Origin: Hyphomonadaceae bacterium
Lineage (GTDB): Bacteria; Pseudomonadota; Alphaproteobacteria; Caulobacterales; Aquidulcibacteraceae
Assembly (NCBI GenBank): GCA_016791445.1
Contig: JAEUMP010000007.1
Coordinates: 62,001 to 126,000, forward strand
Direction: 5' to 3'
DNA length: 64,000 nt
Shown here in pieces: positions 55,203 to 64,000 of this stretch (its first letter is position 1; each line of letters starts with the position of its first letter). Made by a program: the position numbers and the translations under genes. The notes under the pieces are model-generated. The model saw only the letters and a program-made list of their open reading frames with translations. It was not told where the DNA came from and searched no databases.

Positions 55203-56912
55203 ATGGCGGAATACGACCTCGTCGTGCGCGGCGGCACGGTGGCCGATGGAACCGGCGGCGCGCTCGTGGATGCCGACGTCGCGGTGAAGGACGGCCGTAT
55301 CGCCGCCGTCGGCGCTGGACTGAAAGCTGGCGCCGAAGAAATCGACGCACGCGGGCTCGTGGTGACGCCGGGCTTCGTGGATGTGCACACGCACTATGAC
55401 GGCCAGGCCGTCTGGGATGATCGCCTGCAACCATCGACACAACACGGCGCCACGACCGTCGTCATGGGCAATTGCGGCGTCGGCTTTGCGCCCTGCCGTC
55501 CCTCCGATCACGACGCGCTCATCAGTCTGATGGAAGGCGTCGAGGACATTCCCGGCGCCGTGATGGCCGAGGGGCTCGACTGGACGTGGGAAACTTTCCC
55601 TCAATATCTCGACGCCATCGCAAAGCGCCCGCGCGACGCCGACTTCGCCGCCTTCGTCCCGCACGGCCCGGTGCGCGTGTATGCGATGGGCGAACGCGCG
55701 ATTGCGCGCGAAGCGGCGACCGATGACGACATAGCGCTGATGCGTCGCCTCGTGGAGGACGGCCTACGCGCCGGCGCTGTCGGCTTTTCAACGTCGCGCA
55801 CGCTCGCGCACCGCACGGCGGCGGGTGAATTCACGCCTACCTATCGCGCTGCGCACCATGAACTTCGCGGCGTCGGCGCGGCGCTGAAAGTCTCGCCCGG
55901 CGCCGCGTTCCAGATGATCACCGACTGGGATGATCTCGACGCGGAATTCGCCGCGCTGACCGATATCGTCCGTGACGGCGGCGGCAAGGGCACCTTCACC
56001 CTGCTCCAGAACGACGCGACGCCTTCCCTCTGGCGCGATGTGGTTTCCCATCTCGAAGCCGCAAACGCCGCCGGCGCGGACATCACAGCGCAGGCCATCG
56101 CCCGTCCGATCGGCGTGCTCATGGGGCTCGACGCCTCGATGCACACCTTCCGCTTCCGACCGACCTACAAGGCGATCGCGCATCTGCCGCTTAAGGATAA
56201 GGTCGCGCGCCTGCGTGATCCGGAGGTGAAGCGCGCCATTCTGTCGGAGACCGACGAAGACGCGCACATCTTCATCAAGTTCCTCGGCGCCAGGCTCGAC
56301 CGCTTCTTCGCGCTCGGCGCCTCCGAACCCGAATACATGCCGAACCTTGAGGCCTGCATCAGCGCGCGCGCGCAACGCGCCGAGCGCGATCCGTTCGAAT
56401 TCCTCTATGACGTGCTGCTCGAAGAAGAAGGCCGCGCCCTGATCTATGTACCGCTGACAAATTTCACCGATCCCACCGGCGGCGTGATCAAGGAAATGCT
56501 GTTCCATCCGCAGACGGTCCCCGCCTTAGGCGACGGCGGCGCGCATGTGGGCACCATCTGCGATGCGAGCGTGTCGACGTTCCTGCTCACAGAATGGGTG
56601 CGCAAGCGCAAGGAGATGACGCTGGAACACGCAGTGCATCGCCTGACGCAGAAGCCGGCGCGCATGTTCCGCTTCAATGATCGCGGCGTCATCGCACAGG
56701 GCATGAAGGCCGATCTCAATGTGATCGATCTCGATGCGCTCGCCATCGAACCACCCCGCATGAGCTACGACCTACCCGCCGGCGGCAAGCGCCTGCTGCA
56801 GGCGTCGCGTGGCTATCGAGCGACGGTGCTGTCGGGGCAAATCACCTATCGCGATGGCGTCGCGACGAACAGGCTGCCAGGCAAGCTGTTGCGCGGCGCA
56901 CAGGCGGCGTAG
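55203..56912 (+). CDS. N-acyl-D-amino-acid deacylase-like amidohydrolase
   Basis: 569 residues from ATG 55203. The metal motif is VDVHTHYDGQ; the beta-strand H motif AVGFSTSRTLAHRT and the C-terminal TQKPARMFRFNDRGVIAQGMKADLNVIDL are typical of D-aminoacylases. It removes acyl groups from N-acyl-D-amino acids or similar compounds. No D-amino acid gene is adjacent, but the oxidase at 16.3 kb could use such products (inference). Confidence 0.9.
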   Translation: MAEYDLVVRGGTVADGTGGALVDADVAVKDGRIAAVGAGLKAGAEEIDARGLVVTPGFVDVHTHYDGQAVWDDRLQPSTQHGATTVVMGNCGVGFAPCRPSDHDALISLMEGVEDIPGAVMAEGLDWTWETFPQYLDAIAKRPRDADFAAFVPHGPVRVYAMGERAIAREAATDDDIALMRRLVEDGLRAGAVGFSTSRTLAHRTAAGEFTPTYRAAHHELRGVGAALKVSPGAAFQMITDWDDLDAEFAALTDIVRDGGGKGTFTLLQNDATPSLWRDVVSHLEAANAAGADITAQAIARPIGVLMGLDASMHTFRFRPTYKAIAHLPLKDKVARLRDPEVKRAILSETDEDAHIFIKFLGARLDRFFALGASEPEYMPNLEACISARAQRAERDPFEFLYDVLLEEEGRALIYVPLTNFTDPTGGVIKEMLFHPQTVPALGDGGAHVGTICDASVSTFLLTEWVRKRKEMTLEHAVHRLTQKPARMFRFNDRGVIAQGMKADLNVIDLDALAIEPPRMSYDLPAGGKRLLQASRGYRATVLSGQITYRDGVATNRLPGKLLRGAQAA

Positions 56913-56914
56913 GG

Positions 56915-57757
56915 CTACGCCGCCCGCGCTTCGAAGTCCGCGTCGCTCTCCGCAAGGAAGGCCTTGATCAGAGGCACGCAGTCGCTGGCCCGCGAAACGA
57001 GGAAAAGGTGCCCTCCCGCGACGATCTCAAGCCGTCCGCGTGGAATGAGACTGGCGAGAATCTTGCCGTTCACCACCGGCACGATGCGATCGTCCGCGCC
57101 CATCATCACGAGCGTCTTCTGGCGCATGAGCGGGAGGAACGGCACGCTCGTCCACCCCATCATCGCGCCGAGCTGGTAGGCGTAGCCCACGCGCGTCGGC
57201 GGCGAGATGCGATCGGCATGTGAGCTCGCGCTCGATTCTTCGTCGCCGTAGAGCGTGCGGAAATTGTCCTTCATGAACTGCGTATCGAAGTAGCGGCGCG
57301 GATTGGCCATCTTCGAGAGCGCGCTGATTTCCCCCGGCACCATCAGCATGCCCGGCGACGTGGCGGCGAGGATGAGCTTGCCGACGCGGCTCGGATGCTG
57401 GAACGCAAACTGCTGCGCCATGCCCCCGCCCCAGGACACGCCCATCACATCGACCTTGTCGTAGCCGAGATGATCGAGCAGCCGCATCGTCATCCGTGCG
57501 ATCATCCACGGACGATACGGCAGACGCGGCGGCGGCGAGCCGCCCACGCCCGGCATGTCGAAGGTGATGATGTCGCGATCGTCGATCCACTCCGCCAACG
57601 GCGCCATCAATTCGATGTTCGCGCCGATACCGTTGAAGAAGAAGATGGGGCGCTGCGGCTTGCTTCCGGCTTTCGCTTTCCACACCGCGTAGCGGATCTC
57701 GCGCCCGCCGATCCGTTCGATCTCGAGCTTCGGCGTGCGGGCGCTGGTTTCGGTCAT
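56915..57757 (-). CDS. phaZ: PhaZ-like intracellular PHA depolymerase
   Basis: 280 residues from ATG 57757. An alpha/beta hydrolase with nucleophile Ser in GVSWGGGMAQQFAFQHP, oxyanion region FFFNGIGANIELM, and the catalytic His in AGGHLFLV. The pattern matches the medium-chain PHA depolymerase of Pseudomonas. It overlaps the phaC stop (ATGA), so the two form an operon for storage granule synthesis and mobilisation. Confidence 0.85.
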   Translation of the reverse strand: MTETSARTPKLEIERIGGREIRYAVWKAKAGSKPQRPIFFFNGIGANIELMAPLAEWIDDRDIITFDMPGVGGSPPPRLPYRPWMIARMTMRLLDHLGYDKVDVMGVSWGGGMAQQFAFQHPSRVGKLILAATSPGMLMVPGEISALSKMANPRRYFDTQFMKDNFRTLYGDEESSASSHADRISPPTRVGYAYQLGAMMGWTSVPFLPLMRQKTLVMMGADDRIVPVVNGKILASLIPRGRLEIVAGGHLFLVSRASDCVPLIKAFLAESDADFEARAA

Positions 57758-59478
57758 GCGGGTTTCTTCCTTGTGCGTTTCGGCTTGCCGTCCTCGAACG
57801 CATAGGCGCCCGGTGCGGCGTCGCCCGGCGCATGCTTCGCGCTGCCGAGTTTGGCCGGTGCTTTCTTTGTCGGGCCGGAGCGCGCGACGAGCCATTCCTT
57901 CCAGTGCGGCCACCACGAGCCGGCCTGCTCGCTTGCGCCGCCCATCATCCATTGATCGGTGTTCGGCGGCGGCTTGTTCGGGTTGCGATAATATTTCGCC
58001 TTCGGATTGCCGGGCGGATTGAGCAGCGCCTGGATGTGGCCCGAATGCGAGAGAATGAACTCGATGTTCTCCGAGCCCAGCATCTGCGTCGTGCGGTAGC
58101 ATGCCTTCCAGGGCGTGATGTGATCTGTGACGCCCGCGACGATGAAGCAGTCCTGTTTCACCTTCGTCAGATCGACCCTGTGTCCTGCGAGCTCGACCTT
58201 GCCCGGATTGACGAAGGGTTGCTCCTCATAGACGCGCAGATAATCCGAATGCAATTGCGCCGGCAGGTTCGTGGAATCGTTGTTCCAGAAGAGCACGTCG
58301 AACGGCGGCGGATCGTCGCCGTGGAGGTAGTTGTTGACGACGTAGTTCCAGACGAGATCATTGGGCCTCAGCCACGCGAAGGTGCGCGCAAGCGAAGCCC
58401 CGTCGAGCACGCCCTTCTTCGCCGAACGCCGTCGCGCCATCTCGATGCCGTTCTTCGACACGAGCGCCCCGACTTCGCTGTCCGTCATCTGCGGATCGAG
58501 CACGCACACCATCAGGACGAAGGCGTTGACGCGCTCGTCGCCTGCGGCGGCGAGTTTCGAAAGCAGCGTCGCGGTCGTGATGCCGCCGGAGCAGGCGCCG
58601 GAAACGTTGATCTTCTTCGATTTCGTGACGTCGGTGATGACATCCATCGCTTCGATCAGCGAGTCCACATACGCATCAAGCCCCCAGCCGCGATGCTCCG
58701 CAACGGGGTTGCGCCACGAGACGACGAACACCTGGATGCCCGCGTCGAGCAGGAGTTTCACGATGCTCTTTTCCGGCGTCAGATCGTTCACGTAGAACTT
58801 GTTGATCTGCGGCGGGATGACGAGCAATGGGATCTTGTGCACGTCCGGCGTCGTCGGCGTGTACTGGATGAGCTCCATCATCTCGGTCTTGTAGACGACG
58901 GCGCCGGCCGAGGTGGCGATGTTCTTGCCAAGCTTGAAGGGCTTCTTGTCGACCTGGCTGACGAGGCCGTCGTTCTCGGTGATGTCCTCGTAGGCGTTCT
59001 TCAGCCCCTTCACGAGCGAGACGCCGCCGGTGTCGAAGGCGCGCTTGATGGCGGACGGATTGCCGATGAGCGTGTTCGTCGGCGACATCGAGTCCAGCAG
59101 CATCTGCACGACGAAGTTGGCGCGCGCGCGCTCAAGCTCGTCGAGCTTCAGATCCTTCATCCACGCCGCTGTGCCCTTCTGCACCGCGAGATAGTATTGC
59201 ATCCCCGCCTTGTAGAACGGGTTCTTCTGCCAGGTGGGATCGAGGAAGCGCTTGTCGCGCGGGTCGGGCGCGAGATCGGACTTCTGGGTGACGATCTTCA
59301 CCACGTCTTCGGAGAAGGTCTTGAGGTGCCTTGCGGCCGTCACGGGCTTGCCCGCCGTCTCGCGCAGCATCACCGCCACCGCGCCCATCAGATCCTCGCG
59401 CGCCAGCCCGACGATCGGGTTCAATGCCACGACGTGATCCGGGGCCTCCGGACCGAGGTCCAAGCCGCCTTTAGCCAT
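57754..59478 (-). CDS. phaC: Class I poly(3-hydroxyalkanoate) synthase
   Basis: 574 residues from ATG 59478 (GGGAGCG upstream). N-terminal domain DPTWQKNPFYKAGMQYYLAV; the catalytic Cys is in NVSGACSGGITTATLLSKL, the Asp in GVTDHITPW, the His in SHSGHIQALLNPPGNPKA. Class I enzymes use short-chain 3-hydroxyacyl-CoA. The C-terminal tail is basic. Divergent from the TetR gene, with 127 bases between. Confidence 0.96.
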   Translation of the reverse strand: MAKGGLDLGPEAPDHVVALNPIVGLAREDLMGAVAVMLRETAGKPVTAARHLKTFSEDVVKIVTQKSDLAPDPRDKRFLDPTWQKNPFYKAGMQYYLAVQKGTAAWMKDLKLDELERARANFVVQMLLDSMSPTNTLIGNPSAIKRAFDTGGVSLVKGLKNAYEDITENDGLVSQVDKKPFKLGKNIATSAGAVVYKTEMMELIQYTPTTPDVHKIPLLVIPPQINKFYVNDLTPEKSIVKLLLDAGIQVFVVSWRNPVAEHRGWGLDAYVDSLIEAMDVITDVTKSKKINVSGACSGGITTATLLSKLAAAGDERVNAFVLMVCVLDPQMTDSEVGALVSKNGIEMARRRSAKKGVLDGASLARTFAWLRPNDLVWNYVVNNYLHGDDPPPFDVLFWNNDSTNLPAQLHSDYLRVYEEQPFVNPGKVELAGHRVDLTKVKQDCFIVAGVTDHITPWKACYRTTQMLGSENIEFILSHSGHIQALLNPPGNPKAKYYRNPNKPPPNTDQWMMGGASEQAGSWWPHWKEWLVARSGPTKKAPAKLGSAKHAPGDAAPGAYAFEDGKPKRTRKKPA

Positions 59479-59605
59479 TCGATCGCTCCCTGCCCTGATC
59501 CGCCTCTGCCGGGCGGATTCGCTTCTCGGGTTCAAGTTGCGGAAAGGTGCGGGGCCATATGCCTTTGAGTCAACGCGCTTCGGCGCGGACGGGAGATGAG
59601 GCTCA

Positions 59606-60157
59606 GTGAAGACGCGCGACCGCATCCTGACGGCCTCGCTCGCCCTCTTCAACGAAGAGGGCGTCTCGGGGCTTTCCGCCGTCGATATCGCCGCCGCGTT
59701 AGGCATCTCTCCGGGTCACCTCTATTACCACTTCAAGGGCAAGGCCGAGATCGTCTCGACCCTCTTCACCGCCTACGAGGCGGAACTGGCGCTGGTGCTC
59801 GACGGCGCCGCCGTCAGCGATCTCGACGGCATGCAGACTCAGATCGCCATCCTGCTGGAGGAGACGCATGACATGCGCTTCCTCTTCCGGGAGGCGGGCG
59901 CGCTGACCAAAGCGTTTCCGGAACTCGCGCCGCGCTACCGACGGGTGATGAGCGCGCAGTACGGCTGCGTGGTCGACATGCTCACAGCGCTGAAAGCGCC
60001 GAAGAAGCTCATCGACGGGCTCGCCCGCCAGGTGGTGCTCGGCCTTTCGTTCAAGCTGTTCCAGATCGAACTCGAAGGCGTCCCGGCTGCGCCGCGCACG
60101 CAGATCGCGCGCGCGGCGGCCGAGATCATGGCGCCCATCCGGGCGGCGATCGCCTAG
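59606..60157 (+). CDS. TetR family regulator of the PHA cluster (probable)
   Basis: 183 residues from GTG 59606 (ATGAGG upstream). N-terminal helix-turn-helix: RILTASLALFNEEGVSGLSAVDIAAALGISPGHLYYHFKGKAEIV. The C-terminal ligand domain is divergent. Its position between phaC and the phasin gene suggests it controls them, but no operator was identified. Tail overlaps the phasin stop by four bases. Confidence 0.87.
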   Translation: MKTRDRILTASLALFNEEGVSGLSAVDIAAALGISPGHLYYHFKGKAEIVSTLFTAYEAELALVLDGAAVSDLDGMQTQIAILLEETHDMRFLFREAGALTKAFPELAPRYRRVMSAQYGCVVDMLTALKAPKKLIDGLARQVVLGLSFKLFQIELEGVPAAPRTQIARAAAEIMAPIRAAIA

Positions 60158-60672
60158 CGCTTCGTGCGGCGCGGCGTGCGCGCAGCGGCGGCGGCGGCGC
60201 GGCGCGGAGCTTTCGCGGCGGCGGCCTTGGCGACCACACGCGGGCCGACGCGCTTGGATTCCAGCGCTTCGACGCGGGCGGTCAGTTCTTCGACCTGCCT
60301 GGCGAGCGCCAGCGGGTTGTACGGAGCGATCGCGCCGTCGACGGCCTTGCGGACCGTCTCCACGCGCGACTTCAGGGCCGCGCGCTGCTCGGCGCGGAAG
60401 TCCTGGATCTTGCCGATCACGCCGGCGACCTTCTGGGTGGTTTCGTTGGCTTCGAGGCGGTCGCGCACCGCGTCTTCCAGCGCTTCGCCACGGGCGACGA
60501 GCTGTTCGAAAAGATCGTTGGCCGATCCAGCCGCCTTGCCGACGCGATCGCCGGCCTCGGCGAACATGCGGCCATACGCGCCCACGCCCGCGAGCCAGAT
60601 CTTGCGCGCCATGTCCTCGGCCTGCGCCGCGGTGGGGGCCTTCTCGATCACTTTCAACTTCTTCGTCGCCAT
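60154..60672 (-). CDS. Phasin / PHA granule-associated protein
   Basis: 172 residues from ATG 60672 (GGAG upstream). The phasin core is ARKIWLAGVGAYGRMFAEAGDRVGKAAGSANDLFEQLVARGEALEDAV, followed by a leucine-heptad (LARQVEELTARVEALE) and a basic Ala/Lys/Arg tail as in PhaF, which can bind DNA. Coats storage granules and helps distribute them at division. Confidence 0.88.
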   Translation of the reverse strand: MATKKLKVIEKAPTAAQAEDMARKIWLAGVGAYGRMFAEAGDRVGKAAGSANDLFEQLVARGEALEDAVRDRLEANETTQKVAGVIGKIQDFRAEQRAALKSRVETVRKAVDGAIAPYNPLALARQVEELTARVEALESKRVGPRVVAKAAAAKAPRRAAAAAARTPRRTKR

Positions 60673-60937
60673 GACTTTCAAACTCCGGTCGGCGCGCCAT
60701 CGCGCCATCGCCGCCAGTTCTAGGGGGCTTGTCTAGAAAGGGCATTCTAACCCCCGCGCCCCTTTTCAGCGGGCCGCCGGACGCTAAGGTCCGGGGGACA
60801 CTCTCCGGGAGGGGGCCGATGATCGACGCTTGCAGCGCAAGGGCGCGCCGCTTGCGAACGCTTCGCATAGCAGCCGGCGCGGCGGGCGCCCCGGCGACGC
60901 CCTGCATTCGCCACGCTCGCCGCAGATAGACGCGGCC

Positions 60938-61525
60938 TTGAACAGACGCACCCTTCTCGTCGGCTTCGCGCGGACGCTGGTTCTCGCCGGCGCCATGACG
61001 GTCTTGCCCGGCTGTTTCGCCTCGCGCGAGCCGTTGGTGACGGCGCGCGAGAGCGTGCGGGTGTTCGGCAATGAGGGCTACGCCAAGCGCGTGGCGTTCG
61101 ACCGCATGGGCGGCGGCCCGCTTGCGGACGCAGTGATCTATCGCTGGACTGGCGACGCCTATGAAATCGTGTCGCTCGCCAATCCGCGCGAGCGCATCAC
61201 CTATCGCGTGGCGCCGCTCGACCGCGTGTGGCTCGTCGCGCAGGTGATCGAGGGCGGGCGCGCAACCTACGGCATCGCCAAGATCGACGGCCCGCGGGTG
61301 TGGACCTATGCGCCCGAATGCCGGGGCCTCAATGACGCCGACCGCGCCGAACTGAAGATCGAATACGCCGACAGCCAGACCTGCCTTGTGACCGACCGCG
61401 CGCAGCTGCGCGCCGCGCTGCAACGGTCGCTGCAACGCGGATTGCATCCGCAGGGCTATTACGAAGTCGTCGCCCCGCCCGTGGCGGCGCCGCCCGCACG
61501 TCCGCAGCAGGGCCCGCCTCGGTGA
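60938..61525 (+). CDS. Lipoprotein of unknown function
   Basis: About 195 residues. The TTG start at 60938 is chosen because the signal (NRRTLLVGFARTLVLAGAMTVLPGC) follows it at once; no clear ribosome site is seen. The lipobox LPGC and the twin Arg point to export and lipidation. The mature part has a beta-rich look (VFGNEGYAKRVAFDRMGG, LADAVIYRWTGDAYEIVSL) with two cysteines. No family recognised. The 265 bases before it (60673-60937) hold nothing recognisable. Confidence 0.65.
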   Translation: MNRRTLLVGFARTLVLAGAMTVLPGCFASREPLVTARESVRVFGNEGYAKRVAFDRMGGGPLADAVIYRWTGDAYEIVSLANPRERITYRVAPLDRVWLVAQVIEGGRATYGIAKIDGPRVWTYAPECRGLNDADRAELKIEYADSQTCLVTDRAQLRAALQRSLQRGLHPQGYYEVVAPPVAAPPARPQQGPPR

Positions 61526-61549
61526 CAATGCGGAAGGCGAGCGCCGGCG

Positions 61550-61625
61550 CCGCCAGACTCCGGGGAATCTGGCGTGATCGACGTGGATGTTTGCAAAACG
61601 TGGACCCCTGGTCCCGTGTCGGTCG
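61550..61625 (-). repeat. Conserved 3' structured module, copy C
   Basis: Directly downstream of copy C (minus strand). The shared hairpin is perfect except for one G-T pair: CCAGATTC-CCCG-GAGTCTGG (61553-61572), again followed by CGGCGCC. The first hairpin is replaced by GGACC-AGG-GGTCC (61602-61614) at the same place. The outer inverted repeat of copies A and B is not evident. Confidence 0.6.
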
Positions 61626-62129
61626 TCAGGATGTGTCTGCAGCTTCCGTCGCGGGTGCGGGCCCGCGGGATGCGCACACGCACGCCGGAATCCGCGCCGC
61701 CACGAGAGCGTGCGTCACAAACGTCGACGGCACGCGGTTGAGCGCGCGGGTCACGGTGTCCCCGATCGCTTGCAGCACGCGTTGAATGTCGCGCAGCGTG
61801 CGCAGCCTGAGCCCGCGCGTGCAGAGACGAAACATCGTGACGCGTCGTCGCCGCAGCCTGAATCCCGGCGGCGCGGAGATCGCGGCCGCCTGCGCTTCGA
61901 GGCGCAGGTGATCGGGGTGATTTCGCGCACGCCAGAGCATCTTCGCGAAAACGAGCGTCTTCACGTCCTGTCGGGCCTCGCGCACGCATCGCTGCAAGAG
62001 CAGCCGCAGGGTGCGCGACGCAATCGCCTCCGACAGCCAGGCGACGAGCGTCAGCACCCACAGGCGAAGTGCCGCCTGTGCGTTCCTGATCGATGCTGCC
62101 GTTTCTGGCGGGAGGGTCAAAGCCTTCAT
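61626..62129 (-). CDS. Repeated-locus small basic protein, copy C
   Basis: 167 residues from ATG 62129. More divergent than copies A and B but clearly related: AALRLWVLTLVAWL, then VREARQDVKTLVFAKM, a basic RLRRRRVTMFRLCTRGLRLRTLRDI segment and terminal TEAADTS. The C-terminal hydrophobic segment is weak, with two cysteines (ACVC) nearby. No clear ribosome site. No known family. It lies between the lipoprotein gene and ligA. Confidence 0.7.
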   Translation of the reverse strand: MKALTLPPETAASIRNAQAALRLWVLTLVAWLSEAIASRTLRLLLQRCVREARQDVKTLVFAKMLWRARNHPDHLRLEAQAAAISAPPGFRLRRRRVTMFRLCTRGLRLRTLRDIQRVLQAIGDTVTRALNRVPSTFVTHALVAARIPACVCASRGPAPATEAADTS

Positions 62130-62166
62130 GACCGGGAGAGTGGCATGGCCCCGGACCCGGTCGGAT
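62130..62166 (-). repeat. Short leader of repeated locus, copy C
   Basis: Reading on the minus strand: ATCCGACCGGGTCCGG (62166-62151) then GCCACTCTCC just before the start. It keeps the core block of the A and B leaders but lacks their last 45 bases, including the AGGAGAG ribosome site. The 189 bases from 62167 to 62355 show no gene. Confidence 0.55.
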
Positions 62167-62355
62167 ATCTTTCTGGATCCCCCTGCATTTGCGCCTCTTG
62201 CTCCCTCCTTTCAGGGCGGGGGCCGGCGCGTCCTCCGCGCACGGAGCGCCGGGAAACACCTTGAGCGGCAAGGCGTACGCTGCGCTGCGCCTGCGTCCTT
62301 CAAGCGTGCGCGTGTCACGCAGAGCGTGAGTCGACGCCTCCTTCGATGCGCGGGA

Positions 62356-64000
<1,645 letters not shown>

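Overview
The window is GC-rich, densely coded chromosomal DNA from an alphaproteobacterium, probably near the Caulobacterales/Hyphomonadaceae (inference). The support is the split b and b' subunits of the ATP synthase Fo cluster, a GAAC-N7-GAAC (alphaproteobacterial LexA-type) box upstream of recA, the mutY-dciA-dsbA-smc order, many GTG/TTG starts and a class I PHA locus. No rRNA, tRNA, CRISPR array, prophage or recognisable transposase was seen.

Layout. 1-3.3 kb: a leftward operon encoding a membrane-anchored TIR protein, a secreted repeat protein and a caspase-like protease (cut by the window edge). 3.4-9 kb: two GNAT acetyltransferases, a P450, a DUF1697 protein and alaS. 9.3-13.1 kb: a hypothetical protein, a VOC protein, an SGNH-hydrolase/cupin fusion and recA. 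13.2-17.5 kb: a secreted protein, a CoxE-like VWA protein, an AT-richer orphan, a methyltransferase and a D-amino-acid-oxidase-like enzyme whose C-terminal signature lies at its N-terminus. 17.5-18.4 kb: copy A of a three-member repeated locus. 18.4-30 kb: housekeeping genes (ribF, tadA, rluB, rsmD, mutY), two more TIR-related proteins and a ferredoxin/Hpt/NnrU group. 30-36 kb: dciA, dsbA, smc and an FAD/NAD(P)-binding protein. 36-40 kb: a glycine-zipper protein and a caspase with PPC repeats. 39.8-43 kb: response regulator, PAS-HWE histidine kinase and a Crp-family regulator. 43-45.6 kb: the ATP synthase Fo operon. 45.7-46.5 kb: copy B. 46.5-53 kb: csaA, a thioesterase, a three-gene envelope operon (small membrane protein, BON-OmpA, coiled-coil/HhH protein), RNA methyltransferases and small membrane proteins. 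53-62 kb: telA-xpaC, a D-aminoacylase, the PHA cluster (phaZ, phaC, TetR, phasin), a lipoprotein and copy C. 62.4-64 kb: ligA, truncated by the right edge.

Most notable is a dispersed gene family. Three paralogous small basic proteins (17734-18228, 45866-46360, 61626-62129) end in the same AADTS tail. Each has a leader carrying an ATCCGACCGGGTC block and a 3' module with a conserved hairpin; copies A and B also share a covarying hairpin enclosed by a long inverted repeat. Three copies in 64 kb suggest a multicopy, perhaps mobile or RNA-regulated, system. No function is recognisable. Other points are the concentration of TIR and caspase proteins, the apparently permuted oxidase, a possible LexA box at alaS, and a P450 lacking the usual I-helix acid.
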